NCBI GenBank assembly: GCA_015657535.1
Contig: JADHZB010000577.1
Location: 1 to 14,613, forward strand
Reading direction: 5' to 3'
Source: Nephromyces sp. MM_2019
Taxonomy: Eukaryota; Apicomplexa; Aconoidasida; Nephromycida
DNA: 14,613 nucleotides
Part shown: positions 7,163-14,613 of the stretch, one piece after another
Layout: each line of letters begins with the position of its first letter
Numbering within the stretch: the stretch's first letter is position 1
Made by a program: the position numbers and the translations under genes
Notes under the pieces: model-generated
Databases searched by the model: none
Seen by the model: only the letters and a program-made list of their open reading frames with translations
What the model was told of the DNA's origin: nothing

Positions 7163-8998
7163 CTTCACCCCAAAAAAATAACCTGCTCGCGTTTCCGCTA
7201 TCTTGAAGATGCAAAGAACCGGAAAAGTTTCAACCTTTTCCTTCAGAAAATTTCCTCAGATTTCACCGAATCGAAGATTTTGAAAAGAGTGAAAAAGTCC
7301 ATGAAATAGAAGGCCTCCCCAGTGATACACAGAAAATTGCTTTTGCAGGCTTGCAAAAAGCACTAACCTCATTATTAACTCAATCGTGAACAGAGGATAC
7401 GAAAAAAAATTATCACACACAGCAGAGGAGTCAGTTTCTCTCGTGCCCATGGTAAAATTGAGAGAAAGGTAGTGTAAATTCTACTACGCACACAGCTCTT
7501 AAGCTACAAAGAGTCAAAGCACCGCTTAATCCCAGATAAACCCGAAAGAACTGGAAAAGTGGCATCAATCGCATGAACGCCTTGAAAAATTTGCAACGCC
7601 TTCTTCTAGTAGCAACGAATCACACAAGATGTGGACTTCTACCAAGAAATGAAGCTCAATGGAGAGAATACGATGAAACGAAGATTCAACGTTAGTTTCG
7701 CGAAGTACGCACATAAGGGAGGTGAAAAAATAAAAGAAAATTCTACAAAAGGCTACCGAAGAGATTAACAAATAACCACAAAGCTGAAAAAATTCCCCTC
7801 ATAGCCTCATCATAAGGGGAATAAATCATCTAATGTATAGAAATATAGCACTTCATAAATACACTAACATATCCATGCAAAAAAAAATTGAAAAACAGGG
7901 ATCAATCATTAATACTACACACCTCTAGGAGGCACTAGAAATCAAGTATAAAATAAGGCGATTATACACTATAAATATATGCATACATATAATATCAGAA
8001 ACCATTAGAAAGTGCACTTTTATGATGAAATATTCTCATGTGGTGCTTAGTTTCGACGACTGATAAGCACTACAACTTCTAAAGGGGGGGGAATCATAAA
8101 AAAGCAATGGATACGACAAAATTGACAGAACATATCTTGAAATATCACACCCATTAAAGGAGGATAAGACTTCAGAGTTAGAAGATAACAAGATTTCAGA
8201 CTAGAAAAATAAGATCTTCAGCAAGTGAAGAATGATAATATTTCCTACAAATAAGATGAAAGATTCCAAATCCTATTCATAAAATGGAATAGCTCACAAC
8301 TATCCTCCCATAAACAAAAACATCTAGATCTTACGGTCAATCCAATACCAACAATAATATTTTAGCACACTAAACTCATCTATAAAAACATCGCGCTGCT
8401 CCTGCCGCAAACTATATACAAAAATGTATAGCCTCTGTTAAAACATTCCACATACAAAAACATGAAAAATATCTCTTCTAGTAAGCCGTAAGTACTTATT
8501 CAAAGAACATCAAAAAAAACATTTCCGCGGTGTACGTACACCTCAAGAGTATGAAAATGAAAAAGTGATGACCTTACGAGACTAGACGAACAAAGTACGC
8601 TCGAATTTCAGATACCTTAAACAGCGCCGAAACATCTCAAAAAGCAGCACCCAGCAAGAAAGCTGGGGGTAAATCATACATACGCTAGAATATAAACATC
8701 AAAAAGCCGCAATTGTCCCTTCGTATACAGAGTTTTGAGTCTTCAAAACAGGAAAAATTCGCTTTCAGTTGCAAGTACCGCAGGGCATAGAGGTGTAATG
8801 TATCGAGAGAAGCAAACAACCGGGGAAATGTGTGTAATACGCGTATGCAAGCGGGCAGTGTAAGATAGGACAACTTAAGTTATTACAAAAATTATACAAT
8901 GAAATGCACTCGAAGGCATCTAAACGAATAAAAACGCCTTGCAATGCACACTAAAACATAACCCAGGGAATCCACCACGAGGTTGTTACATAACACAC
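7163..8998. other. A-rich intergenic DNA, no gene recognised
   Basis: About 1.8 kb, A-rich on plus, with scattered short ORFs of at most about 68 codons. None shows a recognisable domain or an extended exon chain. It includes an 8-G run at 8073-8080 and the palindrome at 8529-8542. It may hold leader or intron sequence of the minus-strand gene. Confidence 0.5.
8529..8542. promoter_or_regulatory. Perfect 14-bp palindrome GGTGTACGTACACC
   Basis: The two 7-bp half-sites are exact reverse complements with no spacer. A dimeric DNA-binding factor site is possible; no factor can be named from the sequence and a chance origin is not excluded. Confidence 0.3.
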
Positions 8999-9559
8999 AA
9001 TGCATGGCAAGACACACAAAAAAGGGGAAATAATATCAGCGAACCCTTGTAAGTTTCGGTTAAGAGGTTGCGCACGCATATTAGCATTATGGTTATTTCC
9101 TCGAAGAAGCGAAAGCATGAAATGTAACCACGGGAGGACAATGCGATACAATGGGTGGCTCTGCCATTTTTGTAATCGCTCCTTTTTCTGCGCGGCAGTT
9201 TAATTGTATGAGTAGGTAAGTGGTTTAAATGAAAGCAGCACACAGTATGGCTATAAATTTCGGTAATATTTGATTATGCGAAATTACTCTCTAACATTGC
9301 CAGCGCCTTTGCGTTTCTAAGTTGGGAGATAAACATGCAAAGCGAGCCTCTTTCAGGAGTTTTCTTGTTTACGGACTGAAAGACTTCTTAGGGGTATATA
9401 TAATACATATTGTTTGTGTGCTGGGGGCGCGATACGTGTGTAGGTGGAGAGTGTGATTTGTGTGAATTGTGTAGTTCGTTGTACGGAGTGTGTGTAATAT
9501 CACACAATTTATGCATGTGTGAGCCGTAGGAGAGTGGACTGCTTGTTGAGAACCACCAG
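8999..9559. other. Intergenic DNA, no gene recognised
   Basis: Mixed composition. Donor-like sequences occur on plus (CTTGTAAGTTT near 9049, GTAGGTAAGTGG near 9212) and a TATATATAAT stretch near 9396, but no exon chain could be built. A short plus ORF at 9000-9203 has a few cysteines and no recognised fold. Confidence 0.4.
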
Positions 9560-9915
9560 CTTGACTGGCCATGTGGACTGCACCTTGGTTTCACAGCCAG
9601 TTCTACGCACGTTGGATTGACAGTGTTTTTGTGTTGGGGAATGGCGCCTTTGACTTTTCAGCAAAGTTCACGGCGGGTTGAATTGCCAGCTTGACCTGCA
9701 GTTGAACTGCCTGTTGGCTGTGGCGCTGCTGCTGCACTTCCAATTTGGCTGCTAGTTTGGTATTTAAGGAAACTGCGAGTATGACTTTCTGTTTGACTGC
9801 GAGTTTGACTTCTTGTTGCACTGCCAAACCTAGCATTTGATGTAGCTGCTAGTTTGACTGCCACTTTTTCTGTTGAACTGCTACTATGACTTTCGGTCTG
9901 ACTGCGGGTATCAAT
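9560..9915. repeat. Degenerate minisatellite, period about 12 bp
   Basis: Imperfect copies of a unit close to TTTGACTGCCAG recur through about 350 bp (for example CTGCGAGTTTGACTTC, GCTAGTTTGACTGCC). Because the period is a multiple of three, two minus-strand frames stay open and give four-residue repeats such as VKLA and SQTR/SQTE. Confidence 0.65.
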
Positions 9916-10971
9916 ATTAGTCAATGGTAGTGTTTGCCCCGGTTTTTTTGCTTATCGGTTTCTTGCCGATTTTTTTGTGGATTTAAGCGCAGCTTTTATT
10001 AACAGAAAGTGCCGTATTTGATTCTTAGTGCAGGTTTGAGCGTCCGTTTTTGCCTATGATTTTTGGAGGCCGCTTAAATTCCGGTACAAGTGTCAGCTTT
10101 AGTCCCGGCTTCAGCTTCTGCTTGGGTTTGTGCTTTGGGGTAAATTTTTAGAGCAAGATTGAATTACCAAGTACTGCTTTGGATTCCGGCTTTTATACGT
10201 TTGCTACATTGACTAAAAGTCATGTTTTCATCTCCCATTACAGTACCAGCCTTTTGCGTCAAATGTTATTAACTTCTATGTCAGCCCACCACTGATTATG
10301 TCTTTTCCTGATGGTACCAGGGTCAGACTTGAAAAAACTTTGCTTTTTTTTTGAAGGGTTTCGGTACGCATTGAAGGCTTTAAAGGTCATTAAATTTTAG
10401 CCTGCTATCTTGAAAGGAAGTTACAAAATGTTTTTTGTACGATGCGCTCTCGTTGGTGATGGTAGAGTCAGTATCTTTGTTGCTAACAAGCTAAGTGCTA
10501 TCCAGAAGCGTGTTGGGTTCATTATTATTATTCCCCTGTAACTCGCAGCTACCAGAGATTGATTGCTACAGCTTTTAATTTTAGACAAGGATTTATGCAA
10601 TATTGAACAAGACAAAAGTTTATCATAAAAAGAAGACTACAAACAGTGGGACTTAAGTTGAATATTTCGCGGATATTTTTTACTCATAAAGCCCCGGCTG
10701 AATTATATTATGTGTTTTCCCCTTCAATTTATCCGCTAGTCCATGCAGACTCGAGTTTATGGATTGCAGCATGAAGTCGTAAGTTTCTTATTGTGCTAAC
10801 GAGGAGACGCATGATTTTTGGAATTTATTAGTAAGTGTAAAAAGCCAGCTTCCAAGATTTTAAAAATTTCACACTTGCGGCTGCTACCAGGGTCCGTGCT
10901 TTTCCAGTGACTCCGTTTTAGGTGTAGTTTCTGCTTATATCGTGTATATAACTCTTAATGTTATATCGGGA
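9916..10971. other. T-rich intergenic DNA, no gene recognised
   Basis: T-rich on plus, with irregular repeats of CGGTTT and TTGCCGAT type around 9938-9976 and other short degenerate repeats to about 10150. Short open segments (for example plus 10428-10540, from an ATG) lack recognisable features. Confidence 0.45.
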
Positions 10972-11056
10972 GCAGTAGGGTTTTTGAGGAAGATTCTCAT
11001 ATATAAATGAGCGGCGTTGGGTTTTTTGAGGAAAACTCTCATATAAAACAGCAGCT
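10972..11056. repeat. Tandem duplication, about 42 bp, two copies
   Basis: Two diverged adjacent copies share GGGTTTTT(T)GAGGAA, TCTCATATA and flanks, offset 42 bp. The second copy contains an ATG at 11007 opening a 30-codon plus frame (MSGVGFFEENSHIKQQ...). Confidence 0.75.
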
Positions 11057-11330
11057 GAGCAAGCAACTTCAGCAAAGCATGAGAGAAATAGTGTCCTGAT
11101 ACCACTAACAGGGGTGAAAACTATGATGTCTCCACGTATTTCTGGCTTGGAATCATCAAAAAAAGCCAGTAATTTGGCCAAGCAGAAAGTCGTACAAGCA
11201 AGAAAGACAATACAAGATGCGTTTATCGCAAAGCATAGTATATGGGTGCTCACTTCTTTCAGTTCAGAAACCATTTTCGGCAATAAACATAGGTTTTGGT
11301 GATGGACTTCTAGATGATGATTCACGCGCT
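11057..11330 (+). other. Doubtful coding-like segment
   Basis: A plus frame from 11123 to 11302 reads MMSPRISGLESSKKASNLAK and on, lysine-rich and helix-like, after a CTAACAG acceptor-like site ending at 11111. The opposite strand has a 135-codon open frame over the same DNA. Neither has a recognised domain, and lengths are within chance for this base composition. It may be a fragment of an unrecognised spliced gene. Confidence 0.15.
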
Positions 11331-11849
11331 TCCTAGCAGAAAAGTGACTGCAGGCAAATATTTACGCTTATCTACGTAAGCAAATATTCAGACACTGTTA
11401 TGATACACAATGCACAACAAATAATACTTCCATGCGCACAGCACACGCATACTGACAAAATATAAAGATAGTGTATACGCACGCAGTTCACACGCATAAA
11501 TCAGCAGAGATTTTTCACAGTCGCACACACAGACTAACGCACACATCCTAACCCACAAATAAGCTAAAACAGATTCACAGAGGTATAAAAATAAACTAAC
11601 ACATATTCACACACGCCGTTTGCTGCCTCTCTTACGAAGTTAACTCTCATCATCTAATGAAGAGAGCATCATGCTTTTATTGCGAACTTGAAGAATGTTC
11701 TGAGTGATCATAGATGAGGGGGAAGAGACTTTTTATAAGTTATGAAAAGGTCGAAACTACAAACAGGAAAAAACAAAGTATTCGCTGCTAAAAAGCAGCA
11801 GCTTTTACCCTAGCTGAGCTCTCTTATTTGTTGTTGCTTCATAGGAATG
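11331..11849. other. Intergenic DNA, A/C-rich, nothing recognised
   Basis: Interrupted CA-type sequence (CACACGCAT, TCGCACACACAG) grades into the CA-rich tract to the right. No ORF of interest. Confidence 0.45.
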
Positions 11850-12150
11850 TCGATTCATAACTCACAACTTACAGGCTCACTGGCGTTCATACACACGTTC
11901 ATGCACTCTTACACACACTCACACTCAGTAACATACAGCAAGACACATACAGACGCGCACCAACACGTAGCATCACACACACCAGGATGCAGCAACACGC
12001 ATCGGCATGCAGCACACTCACCAATACGGGGCAACATTTTCATCCACACACACGCAGATACCCTAACACACGGCAACTGACGCACACCAACACACCCGGC
12101 AACATAAGCACACACAGCAGCACACACACACACCAACACACACCCACCTT
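11850..12150. repeat. Long degenerate CA-rich tract
   Basis: About 300 bp dominated by CA/ACAC units interrupted by CAGC, ACG and CAAC. All three plus frames and one minus frame are partly open and give Thr/His-rich or Cys/Val-rich translations, as expected from CA/TG repeats. Similar His-Thr repeats are truly coding in the CCCH gene, so coding use cannot be fully excluded, but no gene context was found. Confidence 0.6.
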
Positions 12151-12412
12151 TCGACAAAACTTCTACCTAGTCATCTTCTCTAACAAAAGTCATACAAAGC
12201 TCAAACTATAAATCCCGTCAAGCTCGAGCAAGCGGCAATCCCCTGAAACTATACATTCCGCACGTACCCTCTTCATGCTCAAACCCTCAAAAGTTTTTTC
12301 TGCGTTTTGTTCCATTTTGAATACCATACATCATGAGACTGTATGTAGTGATACTGACAAAAAGGAAAGGCTGCCTCTCCTTCCTCCCAACTATTTGCTT
12401 AGGGTGTCACAA
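12151..12412. other. Intergenic DNA, no gene recognised
   Basis: A short plus ORF at 12275-12505 overlaps this and the next segment. It shows no recognised domain and is opposed by an equally open minus frame. Confidence 0.4.
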
Positions 12413-12616
12413 TCAACAACTTCCGACCCTCATTGGCTCCCCATGATGATATACTTCTCGCGTAGCTTCCTTATCTTCATCTTCAATTCTAGACAATCTA
12501 CTTGAAGGGTTCTCTGTTAGAGGCTTCTTTGCAAGCCTTTTTTGAAGCTTAAATCCACGAGAAGAAGGATTTGTAGGGCTTCTGAAAACAGCTTCTCTAT
12601 CGCTTCGATTTTTGCT
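12413..12616 (-). other. Coding-like open segment, 67 codons, no start
   Basis: An open minus frame, hydrophilic and rich in S, K, R and E (for example GFKLQKRLAKKPLTENPSSR), between a TAA at 12619-12617 and a TGA at 12415-12413. A plausible acceptor TGTTTTCAG lies inside it. It resembles an exon in composition, but no homology was recognised and no join to neighbouring open segments was convincing. Confidence 0.2.
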
Positions 12617-12716
12617 TTACGTTTCTATCCTTTCTACATGCACATTTATCATTTTGTTGTGTGTGCGGCTCTGTTAACTGTTTGAGCTGCTTTAGATTTT
12701 AGCTCTTCCTCCTGCT

Positions 12717-13295
12717 TCAGCTCTTACAGCCGCGTAGCTCCTTCAGCTCTTCCTCCTTAAAGTGCTTCACATCATTTTCTCTTCCTCCCTTGTTATCCCT
12801 TCCTCGTCTAGCAGCTTTTTTCCAGATGAATGTACCAGGCAGCCTCTTTTCCTCCGAATAAATTGAAGGCCCTAAATCTTCAAATTTGAAGCTTCTATGC
12901 CACGAAAAGTCAGTTTTTCGGGTGATTTTTTCCTCATTTTTCATATTGATGTTTGCGTTATTTTGAAATGATGTTAATTTTTTTGCTCCCGATTCTATTA
13001 TTGGGTTTTTTAATGCACTGAAGCTACACCTGATTATATGGGAAGCCTTTACCCTTTTTGGAAAGAAGAAGTGAGAAACGGGGATAACTGGTGGTTTATT
13101 TCGAGCCTCTGGTGCATTCTTCCCAAAATGGAGCTTTTTCAGAGCTCGGAGAGAGAGAGCGAGCATGTTGAAGGGGGAGGAGAAAAAGATGACTAATTGG
13201 AGGAAGAAGTATGAGGAGAAGGAGAAGAAGTGGAAGATGGAAGATAAATCAAAGAGGAAGAAGCTGAAGAGGGAGAAGAAGCAAAGGAAGTGCAA
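12717..13295 (-). other. Hypothetical ORF, 192 codons, doubtful
   Basis: An open minus frame from an ATG at 13295. The first 45 or so residues are Phe/Ser/Leu-rich because they oppose a GA-rich purine tract on plus, which avoids stops by itself. The remaining 140 or so residues are mixed and basic, ending in KHFKEEELKELRGCKS. It has no recognised domain and no clear targeting signal. If real it would be divergent from the PRP22 gene. A donor-like GTAAGAG occurs at 12727-12721 just before the stop. Confidence 0.25.
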
Positions 13296-13344
13296 GAAAA
13301 GGAAAAAAATGCTTTCAGCGTGTATTATACGTTTGTGTACTTGA
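13165..13344 (+). other. Small Lys/Glu-rich ORF, 59 codons, doubtful
   Basis: ATG at 13165 and TGA at 13342. The product is almost all K, E, R and M, as expected from an AAG/GAG purine tract. It lies about 340 bp upstream of the PRP22 start and opposite the 192-codon minus frame. More likely a purine-rich repeat in the intergenic or leader region than a gene. Confidence 0.12.
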
Positions 13345-13682
13345 ATCCATGTATTCTATGTATTTTTTTAGCATTTTTACTGCATTTTATGCATGTATCT
13401 TTCCCGCTTTTGCGTGTATTCTTCTTCGTATACGCATGAGCTTCAGCCTCTTTCTGTTTCATATTTGTATGCGCGACTTCCTCCTCTTTTCATCCCTTTT
13501 TGCGCTTTTTTATCGGTTTTTCTGCTCTGTTCAGACTTTTTTCTCTCATTTCTACAAGAATTTCCATCGTGTTTTTTTCACAGCTTTTATCAAGCAACTT
13601 TGCGCAGGTTCGCATACAATTCCACTGTGTGCTATGCCAGGAAGAATTTGTGGATCGCTAAATTTTGAAGGAATTCTCTCCA
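13345..13682 (+). other. T-rich leader or promoter region of the PRP22 gene
   Basis: T/C-rich on plus, with overlapping Phe/Leu/Ser-rich ORFs that are shadows of composition. It probably holds the promoter and 5' leader. No core promoter element could be assigned. Confidence 0.45.
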
Positions 13683-13760
13683 ATGGAGAAGCTTGAACGC
13701 TTATGTTTGGTATCTAAGGTGGCTACTCAGCTGCATCATCATCTCGGCATAGGCGATAAG
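13683..13760 (+). other. PRP22: PRP22 coding exon 1 (78 nt)
   Basis: Twenty-six codons ending GGCGATAAG|GTAAAA, phase 0. Confidence 0.85.
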
Positions 13761-14613
13761 GTAAAAAAATCCACTTTTTCGTTGTTTTTTGTATGCTTAA
13801 AATTAGTCTTTTTCTGTTTCATACTCTACTTTCTTCATCCTCTTCTTGTTCTGTTTCTTCCTCCTCTTCCTCCTCTTCCTCTTATTCATCTTCCAGCTTT
13901 TTATGTATTGAGGCATGCGAATTAGTGAAGATTCCTCACACACACACATAAGAGATAAACAGATAAAAATTTGTATGCACGCTGATGAATGCTTGAATTT
14001 CCAGACATGCAAATAATGTAGTTATTCCTCGTTCCGCTGAAGATCTCCTAAAGGCAAAAGAAATCCTCAAAATCTTCAGTTTAAGAAAGAAATTCGCCTT
14101 TTTTTTTTTTTTATGAAAATTGCAACTTTTTCATTTTCCTTGTATCTCAAGTATTCTTGACGCTTAGTCTTTGCTTTTTTTGCTTGTAACTTAATGGTAT
14201 AGTAGAGCAGAAGTTTATCTGAGTATATGAATAGCTAGTACGTATCTATTTATCACTGACTGTTTTTTTTTACGAATTTGAAGCTCTCATCGGCTAGGAT
14301 TTATCGTGCTTTTATCTAGGAATGTATATGTTGTCGAAACACTCTTTCTTCAGGATCTCGCTGAGTTTATAATACATTTGGGAGAAAAATCGAGTTGTTT
14401 GGATGATTTTCAAGCTGAAGTATCTGCTAATGGAGCAGAACTCTCATCGTCTTTGTGTGAAAGCCTCTACTTGCTCATCTTAAATTTTACAAAAAAACTG
14501 CGAAAAGCTGCTCCCACGAAGGATGAAAAGAAAACGCTGGTCAAAAAATCGCAAGGTATTGAAATTTTTGCAGTTTTGTCCTTCCTCCCCGTACCCTAAG
14601 CCTCTCCCCCCTT
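13683..14613 (+). CDS. PRP22: PRP22/DHX8-type DEAH-box pre-mRNA splicing helicase, N-terminal part
   Basis: Model: join(13683-13760, 14354-14555 and on beyond the window). Known role of the family: an ATP-dependent helicase in the nucleus that releases mature mRNA from the spliceosome after the second step. Seen: residues 1-93 only. Exon 1 encodes MEKLERLCLVSKVATQLHHH and LGIGDK; exon 2 continues DLAEFIIHLGEKSSCLDDFQ, then a NGAEL segment and a Lys-rich linker. The order LVSKV, HLGI-DK, DLAEF, LGEK, F, NGAE is the conserved N-terminal helical domain of DHX8/Prp22. The S1 domain and DEAH core must lie to the right. Start: ATG at 13683 is the first in frame after a TAA at 13659. The family often has more residues before this point. 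Confidence 0.9.
13761..14353 (+). other. PRP22: PRP22 intron 1 (593 nt)
   Basis: Donor GTAAAA, acceptor TTTCTTCAG. It falls between the conserved LGI-DK and DLAEF motifs. Sense strand T-rich, with a CA run at 13938-13948 and T runs near 14100 and 14263. The short ORFs in it are not genes. Confidence 0.87.
14354..14555 (+). other. PRP22: PRP22 coding exon 2 (202 nt)
   Basis: Residues 27-93 plus one base, ending CAAG|GTATTG. Reading on past this donor gives IEIFAVLSFLPVP and a stop, a T-rich intron-like sequence, so an intron from 14556 past the window end is preferred. Confidence 0.8.

Noticed and set aside
8021..8066. Possible C/D-box snoRNA (ATGATGA and CTGA)
   Set aside because: The boxes are too close together and no terminal stem pairs.
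9000..9203. Cysteine-containing plus ORF, possible zinc-binding protein
   Set aside because: The cysteine spacing fits no known finger and the ORF is short.
10918..11325. 135-codon minus ORF
   Set aside because: Length is within chance for this composition, it includes the tandem duplication and has no recognised domain; the plus strand looks equally coding-like.
11909..12211. ORFs rich in Thr/His (plus) and Cys/Val (minus)
   Set aside because: They follow directly from the CA/TG-rich tract, with no start context, domain or splice partners.
14556..14599. PRP22 protein ending at the TAA at 14597-14599, or a tiny intron ending at the CAG at 14571-14573
   Set aside because: The family continues for hundreds of residues, the sequence after 14555 is T-rich and non-conserved after a good donor, and an 18-nt intron would be far too short.
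1..14613. tRNA, rRNA, spliceosomal RNA, CRISPR array, transposon or telomere repeats
   Set aside because: No T-loop consensus with a matching cloverleaf, no U1/U2/U4/U5/U6 signature, no spaced identical repeats, no terminal inverted repeats or transposase/reverse-transcriptase motifs and no TTTAGGG arrays were seen by eye.

Overview
This window is eukaryotic nuclear DNA, most likely from a protist with apicomplexan/coccidian-like traits. The evidence is spliced genes with GT-AG introns of about 0.24 to 0.78 kb, a conserved spliceosomal helicase, and a large regulatory-type protein built mostly of Ser/Gly/Asn/His/Thr low-complexity sequence with homopolymer G/C tracts and CA/TG microsatellites inside the coding region. 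The taxon is an inference from style; nothing in the window fixes the species.

Left part (1 to about 6.7 kb, minus strand): one gene fills this region. Four very small exons (18, 64, 94 and 110 nt) and one giant exon (at least 4.7 kb, running off the left edge) join in frame to encode a protein that begins with three tandem CCCH zinc fingers in its first 97 residues. A low-complexity tail of more than 1,500 residues follows. Every splice junction was deduced from the sequence, and each one restores a zinc-finger ligand or motif. The giant exon is interrupted by two frame breaks, both inside mononucleotide runs: 14 C at 4350-4363 and 12 G at 1739-1750. They have opposite sign and cancel. Beyond the second one, a further frame of 579 codons stays open to the left edge.

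Middle (about 6.7 to 13.6 kb): about 7 kb without a recognisable gene. It holds TG/CA-rich stretches, a degenerate minisatellite with a period near 12 bp (9560-9915), a 42-bp tandem duplication (10972-11056), a CA-rich tract (11850-12150), one perfect 14-bp palindrome (8529-8542) and several open segments of doubtful status. Base asymmetry between the strands flips several times here and may mark unrecognised transcription units.

Right edge (13.68 kb to the end, plus strand): the first two exons of a PRP22/DHX8-type DEAH-box splicing helicase, covering only its conserved N-terminal helical domain. The helicase core lies beyond the window.

The two genes are divergently transcribed and about 7 kb apart. 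Both act in RNA metabolism (putative mRNA binding, and spliceosome release), but nothing shows a functional link.
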